Assembly: GCA_035294465.1 (NCBI GenBank)
Contig: DATGKW010000060.1
Location: forward strand, 1 to 15,900
Reading direction: 5' to 3'
DNA length: 15,900 nucleotides
DNA from: Paraktedonobacter sp035294465
GTDB lineage: Bacteria; Chloroflexota; Ktedonobacteria; Ktedonobacterales; Ktedonobacteraceae
This document shows, piece after piece, positions 1-6,190 of the stretch (position 1 is the stretch's first letter; every line of letters begins with the position of its first letter). The notes below the pieces were generated by a model. The model was not told the DNA's origin. It saw only the letters and a program-made list of their open reading frames with translations, and did no database searches. The translations under genes and the position numbers were made by a program.

Positions 1-135
1 AATCGGCACATCGACTGCATCATAGCCAGCTCGCGCGAGGAATTCTTGCAGGCGCTCAATGATGCGGGAATGCTGCCGATAGGTATCCGGCAACAGATCA
101 TGCATTCCACGCAGGCGTTCAATATGCTTTCTCAT
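1..135 (-). CDS. Histidyl-tRNA synthetase family protein (HisS or HisZ), N-terminal part
   Basis: Partial gene whose first 45 codons are visible; it runs off the left edge. The translation starts MRKHIERLRGMHDLLPD and continues to a GYDAVDVPI stretch. The RGMxDLLP motif followed by an amphipathic helix and a GY..v..P strand is the N-terminus of class II histidyl-tRNA synthetases and of HisZ, the ATP-phosphoribosyltransferase regulatory subunit that descends from them. HisS charges tRNA-His; HisZ activates HisG in histidine synthesis. The visible part cannot separate the two, because the motifs that do so lie outside the window. The ATG at 133-135 is preceded by a GAAGGGAAG ribosome binding site and by its own promoter (222-250). 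Confidence 0.8.
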   Translation of the reverse strand, partial: MRKHIERLRGMHDLLPDTYRQHSRIIERLQEFLARAGYDAVDVPI

Positions 136-221
136 AAGACTTCCCTTCGCCCTTTCATCGCTGCCTGCCCCATCGCATCTCGTTCACGCCTTCGTGCTGA
201 TCTCCAATAACTGACTCACTT

Positions 222-250
222 AGGATAGCAGGGGTTGTACGCCTCGTCAA
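222..250 (-). promoter_or_regulatory. Promoter of the HisS/HisZ gene
   Basis: On the minus strand TTGACG (245-250) and TATCCT (222-227) are separated by exactly 17 bp, with a TG one base before the -10 box (extended -10). Transcription would start near 215 and give a leader of about 80 nt before the ATG at 135. I see no T-box sequence in that leader. Confidence 0.7.
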
Positions 251-264
251 GCTAAACTTCCGGC

Positions 265-327
265 TCCTGCACAAACTCCCGCCTTTCCGCTCACAGCATA
301 GACGGGATGGCAATGGCGGGAGCAGGA
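265..327. repeat. Inverted repeat in the intergenic region
   Basis: CTCCCGCC (276-283) is perfectly complementary to GGCGGGAG (315-322). The flanking TCCTGC (265-270) and GCAGGA (322-327) extend the symmetry with a short offset. The loop is 31 nt. It lies just upstream of the HisS/HisZ promoter, so it could be a 3'-end structure of arginine operon transcripts or a DNA-level dyad. There is no U-tract after it on either strand. Confidence 0.45.
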
Positions 328-448
328 ATTTTCAGGAATGTCTTTCAGGCTGACCGGCCCTCATCGGCTAAGGGGTAAGCTGGCAACCGTGTCGAGCGTT
401 CGACCACTCCTCCTGGACAATAGAAGAAGTGTTTCAACCCTGGTAACT

Positions 449-494
449 CAGAAGAACCATCCCGGTAGCTAAAGCTGCAAAGACGGTTCTTCTG
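449..494. repeat. Nested hairpin downstream of the arginine operon
   Basis: The outer arms CAGAAGAACC (449-458) and GGTTCTTCTG (485-494) are a perfect 10-bp inverted repeat. Inside it, GTAGCT (465-470) and AGCTGC (473-478) form a second hairpin with a 2-nt loop and one G-U pair. The structure is about 90 nt past the argG stop on the minus strand and has no following U-run. It could be a 3'-UTR stabiliser, a factor-dependent terminator or part of a small RNA. I could not match it to a riboswitch class I know. Confidence 0.5.
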
Positions 495-521
495 GCCCAA
501 AACCTTATCATAAAACGCTAG

Positions 522-540
522 AAAACCAAACACTGGTTTT
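522..540 (-). terminator. Weak terminator-like hairpin after argG
   Basis: AAAACCA (522-528) and TGGTTTT (534-540) form a 7-bp AT-rich hairpin with a 5-nt loop, 43 nt past the argG stop codon. The 3' arm supplies a short U-run on either strand. The stem is weak, so this is only a candidate terminator for the arginine operon. Confidence 0.3.
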
Positions 541-583
541 GTATACCTGTAAGCCATTAGCGCGGCATGCCTGCTTTGTCCCC

Positions 584-1846
584 CTACTTTTCTACGTGCT
601 GGCCAACCTCCAGCAACTTCCCCTGTTTCCCGTTGAGCAAATTGCCCTCGACGCCGATGGAGGGCAGCAGTTGCGCTTGCGCCTGTGTGCTGAGGGGCAG
701 GCCCCAGAGCTTGATAAAGCCCAGGGCGGCGTTGTGATCGAACTGGTCGCCGCTTTCGTAGGTGGCCAGGGCGTGGTTGTAGAGCGAGTGGTCAGATTTG
801 CGCCCGACAACCGTGCAGTGCCAGGGGGCAAGTTTGAGCCTGACCGTGCCACTGACGAACCGCTGGGTACTCTGCACATAGGCAGCCAGATCCTGGTGCA
901 GAGCGCTGTACCATTGTCCATTGTAGATCAGCCGCGCATACTCGCCCGCGACGATTTCTTTGAAACGCTCCTGCTCACGGCTGAGCGTGAGGCTTTCCAG
1001 AGCCCGGTGCGCGGCGTGCAGCACAGTCGCGGCAGGCGCTTCATAGATCTCGCGCGATTTGATACCCACCAGGCGGTTCTCGATATGATCGACGCGACCT
1101 ATGCCATAGGAGCCGGCCAGTTTATTCAACCGCTCGATGAGTTCTACGCCGTCGATCTCGTCTCCGTTCAGAGCTACGGGAATGCCGTGCTCAAAGGTGA
1201 CTTCGACATAAGTTGGCTCGCTCGGTGGTGTGCTGGAGGTCCAGGCGTAGACCTCGTCGGGCGGCTCGGCCCAGGGATCTTCCAGTACGCCGCATTCGAT
1301 GCTGCGCCCCCAGAGGTTCTGATCTACCGAGTAAGCGCTGGCACTGGTCACAGGAACCGGGATGCCATGCTCGGCAGCGTAGGCGATTTCGCTATCGCGT
1401 GTCAGGCTCCATTCACGCACCGGGGCAATGATCTTGAGGTCTGGGGCCAGCGTTTGCACCGAGACATCAAAACGCACCTGATCGTTGCCCTTGCCGGTGC
1501 AGCCGTGCGCCACGGCTACCGCGCCTTCGGCCCGCGCCACTTCTACCAGCAGGCGCGCGATCAGTGGACGGGCCAGGGCCGTCGCCAGGGGATATTGCCC
1601 CTCGTAGATCGCGCCGGCTTGCAGGCCAGGCCAGACGAAGTAGCGCACAAAGTCGGCTCGCGCATCAACCACCAGCGATTTGACCGCGCCAATCTGCGCG
1701 GCTCGTTTGGAAATGGCCGTGAAGTCGCGCTCGTTGCCTATATTAATGGTCAGGGTGATCACATCCAGACCGTACTGCTCTTTGATCCAGCGAATTGAGA
1801 CGGAGGTATCCAGTCCGCCCGAATACGCCAGCACAACTGTTGACAT
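584..1846 (-). CDS. argG: Argininosuccinate synthase (canonical paralogue, third gene of the arginine operon)
   Basis: 420-residue enzyme that condenses citrulline and aspartate with ATP to argininosuccinate, AMP and PPi, the penultimate step of arginine synthesis, in the cytoplasm. The ATP loop AYSGGLDTS lies at residues 7-15, YEGQYPLATALARPLIA at 81-97, HGCTGKGNDQVRF at 114-126, the citrulline-binding segment YSVDQNLWGRSIECG at 172-186, and KSREIYEAPAA in the C-terminal half. All motifs match the short (about 400 aa) bacterial ArgG type. The ATG is 5 bp after the argH stop, and its ribosome binding site (AGAGGAA) lies inside the last argH codons, so the two are translationally linked. It is the second synthase in the same operon; by motif quality it is the better candidate for bulk arginine synthesis. 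Confidence 0.95.
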   Translation of the reverse strand: MSTVVLAYSGGLDTSVSIRWIKEQYGLDVITLTINIGNERDFTAISKRAAQIGAVKSLVVDARADFVRYFVWPGLQAGAIYEGQYPLATALARPLIARLLVEVARAEGAVAVAHGCTGKGNDQVRFDVSVQTLAPDLKIIAPVREWSLTRDSEIAYAAEHGIPVPVTSASAYSVDQNLWGRSIECGVLEDPWAEPPDEVYAWTSSTPPSEPTYVEVTFEHGIPVALNGDEIDGVELIERLNKLAGSYGIGRVDHIENRLVGIKSREIYEAPAATVLHAAHRALESLTLSREQERFKEIVAGEYARLIYNGQWYSALHQDLAAYVQSTQRFVSGTVRLKLAPWHCTVVGRKSDHSLYNHALATYESGDQFDHNAALGFIKLWGLPLSTQAQAQLLPSIGVEGNLLNGKQGKLLEVGQHVEK

Positions 1847-1851
1847 TGCTT

Positions 1852-3249
1852 CTATTCCTCTTCTACAAGTTTTTCAATCGCCGTGTTAAATTTTGCTCTT
1901 CGCTCCTGCCACGCCTGCTCGACCTCCGCTAATTGCCGGTTCGCCTGCTCCAGGCCCAGGTTGCCAGAGCCGCCCAGATGGATACGAGCGTGCAGGCGCT
2001 TCATTAGCTCTTCCTGGCTTTCAGAGGGCAGGGGCTGGCCGGCGGAGCGCGCCTCGTCGATCTTCGCCGTGACCTCTTTGCCCACAATGCGGTAGGCATC
2101 GCGGAAGGGGATCTGCTGGCTCGCGGCCAGTTCGTAGGCGCGGTCGGCGGCGAAAAGCTCAAAGGTGCAGGCGGCAACCAGATTGGCTGTATTGACTTGA
2201 ATATTGCCAGCAACCAGGGCGCAGATTTCCAGACTCTCCTGCGCGATGTCCAGGGCTTCCATCAGGGGGCGCTTGGTCTCCTGGTAGTCCATGTTATAGC
2301 CGGAGGGCAGCCCGCTGATGATGCCCAGGATCTGCTGCTGCAGGGCCAGCATGGTCGCGGTGCGCGCCCGCACCAGTTCCATCACGCCCAGGTTGCGCTT
2401 CTGCGGCATGATGCTGCTGCCTGTGCAAAGCTCCTGCGGAAGCTGGAAAAAGCCATATTCCAGCGTAGTGAAGAGTAGCACGTCCTGGGCAAACTTGCTC
2501 AGATCGAGCATGATCTGCGCCAGAGCCTGGACAATGGCAGCCTCGATTTTGCCCCGGCTATTCTGCACGTAAATCACATTATTCTGCACACGCGCAAACC
2601 CTAGCAGATCGGCTACGTACTGCCGGTCGATGGCCAGCGGCACACCATAGCCGGCTGCCGAGCCAAGCGGCGACTGGTCGTTGAGCTGGTAGGCCGCGAC
2701 AAGGAACCGCTCGTCGTCCAGCAGAGACTCGGCGAAACCGGCGGCCCACAACCCCACTGAGGAGAGCATGGCCCGCTGCATATGCGTGTAGCCCGGCATG
2801 GGCGTATCGATATGCGCGGACGCCAGATCCAGCAGCGCACGGCACAACTTGCCCAGCGACGCGGCGACCGCGTGCAGTTGCTCTTTGCTGTACAGACGCA
2901 GATCGAGCAGCACTTGATCGTTGCGCGAGCGCGCGGTGTGGATCTTTTTGCCGGCCTCGCCCGCCTGCTCGGTCAGATAATTTTCCACGCGCGTATGTAC
3001 GTCCTCATCGGCCTGGGTGATCGTGAAGCGGCCCTCTTCTGCGAGGCGCAGGATGCCGCACAGATGGGTGTGCAGCAGCCCGCGCTCCGCATCGCTTAAA
3101 ATGCCAATCTTCTTGAGCATAGCAACATGGGCCAGCGATCCCCAGACATCATGGCGTACCAGGCGATTGTCGAGCAAGCTGTTTTGGGCTGCCTCGAAAT
3201 GTTCCACCTGCTCGTGCAGGCGGTAGCCTTTCTGCCAGAGTTTGGTCAT
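1852..3249 (-). CDS. argH: Argininosuccinate lyase
   Basis: 465-residue member of the fumarase/aspartase superfamily, normal length for ArgH. It splits argininosuccinate into arginine and fumarate as a cytoplasmic homotetramer. Visible signatures are HTARSRNDQV (residues 104-113), PGYTHMQRA (152-160, with the conserved His at 156) and the superfamily signature GSSIMPQKRN (277-286, with the catalytic Ser loop). Two segments differ from textbook ArgH: the usual THxQRAQP reads THMQRAML, and the usual KKNPD after the signature reads KRNLG. The PLGSAAGYG segment (194-202) also differs from the GALAGT type of Escherichia coli. It sits between two argininosuccinate synthases with 5-bp gaps on both sides. 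Its ATG follows an AAAGG site overlapping the stop of the upstream gene. Confidence 0.93.
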   Translation of the reverse strand: MTKLWQKGYRLHEQVEHFEAAQNSLLDNRLVRHDVWGSLAHVAMLKKIGILSDAERGLLHTHLCGILRLAEEGRFTITQADEDVHTRVENYLTEQAGEAGKKIHTARSRNDQVLLDLRLYSKEQLHAVAASLGKLCRALLDLASAHIDTPMPGYTHMQRAMLSSVGLWAAGFAESLLDDERFLVAAYQLNDQSPLGSAAGYGVPLAIDRQYVADLLGFARVQNNVIYVQNSRGKIEAAIVQALAQIMLDLSKFAQDVLLFTTLEYGFFQLPQELCTGSSIMPQKRNLGVMELVRARTATMLALQQQILGIISGLPSGYNMDYQETKRPLMEALDIAQESLEICALVAGNIQVNTANLVAACTFELFAADRAYELAASQQIPFRDAYRIVGKEVTAKIDEARSAGQPLPSESQEELMKRLHARIHLGGSGNLGLEQANRQLAEVEQAWQERRAKFNTAIEKLVEEE

Positions 3250-3254
3250 ATTCT

Positions 3255-4553
3255 TTACCTTTCTATCCCGGCCAGCTTGTTGCGCCGCGCGATCAGCTCA
3301 TAGGGCAGGCCGCGAATGTGGGCAACCGCCGCACACTCTTTCTGGTTGAAGCTGGCGCTTTTGATCGAACGCACATCGGGGAAGAACAGGCCACTTTGCG
3401 AACTGCGCGAGACGATGTTGATATTCCCTTTGTAGAGTTCGACGACATATTCGCCACTCACAGCCTTTTGCGTTGAAGCGATAAAGGCGTCGAGGGCCTC
3501 TTTGAGCGGGTGGAACCACTCGCCGTGATAGACCATCTTCGCCCACTGCGCCTCCAGCGGGCGTTTGAGCTGGATCTCTTCTTTGGTCAGGCAGAATTGC
3601 TCCAGGTCGCGATGGACTTTCAGCAGCAGGGTAGCTGCGGGCGCTTCGTAGATTTCGCGCGACTTGAGGCCCATGATCCCGTCCTCGAAGAGATCGATCT
3701 TGCCAATGCCGTTGGCCCCGGCGACAACGTTCAATCGCTCAATGATTGCATCAAGAGGCAGGCGTTCACCGTTCAGCCCGACCGGCAGGCCGTTTTCCCA
3801 GGTGAGAGTGATCGTGGTTGGAATATCGGGCGCCTTCTGCGGAGGCACCAGCCAGAGCCAGATATCGTCGGGCAGCTCGGTGGTCAGATCGATGCCACCG
3901 CTGGCAATCGAACGACACCACATAGTCTTATCATCGCCGCCCACGATCAATTCTTCGACCGGCACGCCGTAATATTCCATCAAGAGCTGCTCCTCGACGC
4001 GCGTGAGATCGAAATCGCGCACCGGCACGAAGATGGGCAGGCCGGGTGCGAAGAGGCTGAAGACATTATGCATGCGATACTGGTCATTGCCCTTGCCGCT
4101 CGAACCCTCCATCAAGGCATCACAGCCCAGTTCCAACGCCTTTTGAGCCACGCGAGCGGCGATCAACTGGCGCGTCATCGAGGTTGAGACGGGATAGCCG
4201 TTGTAGTCAGAGTTGGCCTGGATGGCCTTCGAGAGCCACTGCTCGGTGAATTCTTGCTTCACATCGATAGTAACCGGCGTAATGCCCAGTTGCTGCGCGC
4301 GCGCGACACTCATCTCGATCTCTTCCTTGCCCTGACCAACATCGACATTGATGGCGGTCAACTGACGCGCGTGATACTTGAGTTCGGCGAGCTTGACGCA
4401 GAGGGTTGAGTCCAGCCCGCCCGAATAGGCCAGAGCGATATGCTTGCCCTGCGGAACTTCGACAGAGGCAATTTTGTGCAGCGCGAGGTCGGTGGCGCTG
4501 CTGCTGGTGCCGGTTGCAACGGTCGTGCTGTCGCTCGAATGAGATGTTGCCAT
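3255..4553 (-). CDS. Divergent argininosuccinate synthase (first gene of the arginine operon)
   Basis: 432-residue ArgG-family protein with the N-type ATP pyrophosphatase loop AYSGGLDST at 42-50, SSGKGNDQYR at 151-160 and KSREIYEAPAA at 297-307, so the fold and ATP site are clear. It differs from its neighbour at 584-1846 in three ways. It has a Ser/Thr-rich N-terminal extension of about 35 residues. Its GYPVSTSMTRQLIA segment (119-132) replaces the usual YPLxTxLARPLIA. Its citrulline-side segment reads MWCRSIASGG (211-220), where canonical enzymes have LWxRSIExG, so the usual Glu is Ala. It may be a second citrulline-using ArgG, as some divergent clades keep activity without that Glu, or may accept another ureido acid. 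The ATG at 4553 is chosen because AAGGAG lies 9 bp upstream; the longer open frame to 4715 runs back through the leader terminator. It is the first gene after the T-box. Confidence 0.85.
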   Translation of the reverse strand: MATSHSSDSTTVATGTSSSATDLALHKIASVEVPQGKHIALAYSGGLDSTLCVKLAELKYHARQLTAINVDVGQGKEEIEMSVARAQQLGITPVTIDVKQEFTEQWLSKAIQANSDYNGYPVSTSMTRQLIAARVAQKALELGCDALMEGSSGKGNDQYRMHNVFSLFAPGLPIFVPVRDFDLTRVEEQLLMEYYGVPVEELIVGGDDKTMWCRSIASGGIDLTTELPDDIWLWLVPPQKAPDIPTTITLTWENGLPVGLNGERLPLDAIIERLNVVAGANGIGKIDLFEDGIMGLKSREIYEAPAATLLLKVHRDLEQFCLTKEEIQLKRPLEAQWAKMVYHGEWFHPLKEALDAFIASTQKAVSGEYVVELYKGNINIVSRSSQSGLFFPDVRSIKSASFNQKECAAVAHIRGLPYELIARRNKLAGIER

Positions 4554-4600
4554 AGTGTGAGACTCCTTCAACAACATGATCTGTGGAAGGAAACAGGCAA

Positions 4601-4646
4601 TAAAAAATCTCCCGTCCCTTCCTGAACAACATTGAAGGGACGAGAG
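4601..4646 (-). terminator. Intrinsic terminator of the T-box leader
   Basis: On the minus strand CTCTCGTCCCTTC (4646-4634) pairs over 13 bp, with one G-U, to GAAGGGACGGGAG (4621-4609), and six U residues follow (4607-4602). It lies 48 nt before the argG-like start codon, so it would stop transcription of the whole operon when tRNA is charged. The segment just 3' of the T-box (GGGTGCGTAGAG, 4692-4681) is partly complementary to the 5' arm and may help the antiterminator compete. Confidence 0.9.
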
Positions 4647-5015
4647 CGTAAGTCTGCTTTTCTCTTTCTTACCTGAGCATTCTCTACGCACCCGTGGTGC
4701 CACCCTGATTGCCACGACCCGCAGCTCTGCTTACCATTGAAAATGGTAATCCCTCACGCCATTGTGATGGACGATGGACTGTGACCACTTTTACGCGGTT
4801 CTTTCGCTGCATGGGAACCACCCATCCATGCCTACTTATCCCCTGCTGGCCTGGCATATCTGCCAGTTCGCAGGTGATTTTCTTCGGCTGGCCGCTCACG
4901 AAGGCGTTCTGGGGAGGCTGCACCCTTCCGAACTTCCACTCTGTTTCGGATCGCTGTCGGGAGCCGTGCCCCATACTCTGTTCGCTCAACGCGGGACAGT
5001 CTGTCATTTGTTTCT
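4601..5015 (-). promoter_or_regulatory. T-box riboswitch, arginine specifier (CGC), controlling the arginine operon
   Basis: Class I T-box leader that senses the charging state of a tRNA and controls read-through of the terminator at 4601-4646. Stem I reads as follows on the minus strand: CCGC (4994-4991) pairs with GCGG (4895-4892); GTTGAG faces TGA as a K-turn; CGAA (4984-4981) pairs with TTCG (4902-4899); the specifier loop has AGAGTA (4979-4974) opposite GAA (4909-4907); above it TGGGG (4973-4969) pairs with CCCCA (4914-4910). The triplet directly after GAA is CGC (4906-4904), an Arg codon, although the next base is C rather than the usual purine. The T-box AGGGTGGCACCACG (4706-4693) differs from consensus AGGGTGGNACCGCG at one base, and CGTGG (4716-4712) supplies the matching antiterminator arm. 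A perfect 8-bp hairpin (4731-4749) precedes it. Uncharged tRNA-Arg should therefore induce the operon. Confidence 0.9.
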
Positions 5016-5021
5016 TGTTTA

Positions 5022-5050
5022 AGAATACCAGCCGCGACGGAAAAAGTCAA
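5022..5050 (-). promoter_or_regulatory. Promoter of the arginine operon
   Basis: Minus-strand TTGACT (5050-5045) and TATTCT (5027-5022) are separated by 17 bp, with TGG directly before the -10 box (extended -10). The predicted start near 5015 places the whole T-box inside the transcript. The remaining bases up to the methyltransferase stop (5051-5138) show nothing else I can name, and no clear terminator separates the methyltransferase gene from this promoter. Confidence 0.75.
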
Positions 5051-5138
5051 ATGCCATTTTTCTTCCGCCCCCAACGCAGCGCGCCTGCCCAATACCCCTG
5101 CATATAGAACTGAAAGCAAGTTCCGACTCTGGCTCGCC

Positions 5139-6008
5139 CTACACCGATTTTGTTCCCCAGGCAGTCAACAACGTCAGTCCCCCTACACAATCCGGTTGCT
5201 GGACATCACGCAGCGCCTGCTGGTAGATCTCTTCGTAATTATCGGGAATGTGTACCCATTTTTCGAGGAAAGGCCGCATAGTTCGATAGACCAGCCGCAT
5301 ATCCTCCAGAGCAAGCTGCCATCCAGGAGAGCCAAAAGGATATTCCAGCGTATAGGTACGAGTCCGTACGTTCTGCAAGCCATGCCGCTGGAGCAAGCGG
5401 GCAAGCTGACCGATCACTCCATCCCCTGTCGGGGTAAAGAGATGCCCTGACTGATAAAATGCCTTTTGCGAGAGTTCGATAAGCTGCATAGCAGCAGAAC
5501 TGGTATTCCGCCCCAAATCGCTTTCGGTCACTCGAACTACCCCGCCAGGCCGGGCTACACGCTGAAATTCTTGCAGGAGTTTTGGCCAATCCCAGGTACG
5601 CAAATAGCCCCATCCCAAACGCTGATTGACCAGGCTGAAGAAGTCGTTGGGAAATTCGAGCATACGTAATGCGTCCATCACATGAAACTCAACTCGATCA
5701 CTTACCCCCTCGGCTTCTGCCCTTGCTCGCGCGAAGTCGAGCATGCGTTGACTTATATCTATGCCGACGAGCAGCGAGATCGATGGATACGTTTTTGCCA
5801 CCTCGATCAGCCAGCCGCCGGTTCCACAGCCAACATCCAGCACGCGCTCAAAGCGCTCCGAATCAGGCTGCTCTACCAGCACGCCTCCCATTCCCTCAGT
5901 CAGCATGCGATCTTGAATCTGCAAGCGGTTCATCTCATCAAGATTGGAACGATCCTCCACAAAATACGTGCTTGGATGCTCTGGTTTGGGATTTTCGGGG
6001 GTGGGCAT
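5139..6008 (-). CDS. SAM-dependent class I methyltransferase, substrate unknown
   Basis: 289-residue Rossmann-type methyltransferase. Motif I VLDVGCGTG is at residues 56-64, the acidic end of strand 2 is GIDIS at 82-86, and RVEFHVMDA (105-113) is the motif before strand 4. A RVARPGG turn at about 150-156 is typical of the UbiE/Methyltransf_11/25 group. The C-terminal part is helical and probably shapes the acceptor pocket. There is no signal peptide or membrane segment. The ATG at 6008 has an AAGGAGG site 7 bp upstream. The gene diverges from a dienelactone hydrolase and lies upstream of the arginine operon on the same strand, but the arginine promoter and T-box make separate control likely. 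The sequence does not show whether it acts on a small molecule, lipid or protein. Confidence 0.85.
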   Translation of the reverse strand: MPTPENPKPEHPSTYFVEDRSNLDEMNRLQIQDRMLTEGMGGVLVEQPDSERFERVLDVGCGTGGWLIEVAKTYPSISLLVGIDISQRMLDFARARAEAEGVSDRVEFHVMDALRMLEFPNDFFSLVNQRLGWGYLRTWDWPKLLQEFQRVARPGGVVRVTESDLGRNTSSAAMQLIELSQKAFYQSGHLFTPTGDGVIGQLARLLQRHGLQNVRTRTYTLEYPFGSPGWQLALEDMRLVYRTMRPFLEKWVHIPDNYEEIYQQALRDVQQPDCVGGLTLLTAWGTKSV

Positions 6009-6068
6009 TAGCTTGCCTCCTTACTCTTCTTTATCTTTCATCACATAACAGCATAGAACCCTACGGTC

Positions 6069-6098
6069 ATTATATTCATCTGCGCGTATGTTTGTCGA
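6069..6098 (-). promoter_or_regulatory. Promoter of the methyltransferase gene
   Basis: Minus-strand TCGACA (6098-6093) and a perfect TATAAT (6074-6069) with an 18-bp spacer, about 60 bp upstream of the start codon. It is back to back with the dienelactone hydrolase promoter at 6109-6138. Confidence 0.7.
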
Positions 6099-6108
6099 GG
6101 TAGTCAGG

Positions 6109-6138
6109 TTGCATGCGCAGTCAATCCTAGCATATGAT
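6109..6138 (+). promoter_or_regulatory. Promoter of the dienelactone hydrolase gene
   Basis: TTGCAT (6109-6114) and TATGAT (6133-6138) with an 18-bp spacer. The -10 box overlaps an in-frame ATG at 6134, so translation cannot start there from this promoter. This supports the downstream start at 6191. Confidence 0.55.
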
Positions 6139-6190
6139 GAAGAAGACCTGGCAAAGTTGCCGGATATCAAGACGAAAGGAAATTCAACCC

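Noticed and set aside
290..500. Possible cyclic-di-GMP (GEMM) or SAM riboswitch, because of short GGTAGC- and GGCAACC-like strings
   Set aside because: The remaining conserved positions of these classes are missing on both strands, and no gene sits directly downstream in the right orientation on the plus strand.
345..557. A 70-codon minus-strand open frame in the gene-free stretch after argG
   Set aside because: No ribosome binding site, no recognisable motif, and it runs through the perfect inverted repeat at 449-494, which looks like RNA or DNA structure rather than coding sequence.
539..1798. A 419-codon open frame on the plus strand opposite argG
   Set aside because: It is the antisense shadow of a clear ArgG coding region; the GC-rich codon pattern keeps the opposite frame open. 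Its translation has no recognisable domain.
4554..4715. N-terminal extension of the first argininosuccinate synthase back to 4715
   Set aside because: The extra 54 codons would translate through the T-box terminator, and a good ribosome binding site supports the ATG at 4553.
4709..5119. Several 80-130-codon open frames on both strands across the T-box leader
   Set aside because: The region is explained by promoter, T-box and terminator; none of the frames has a recognisable domain or a convincing ribosome binding site.
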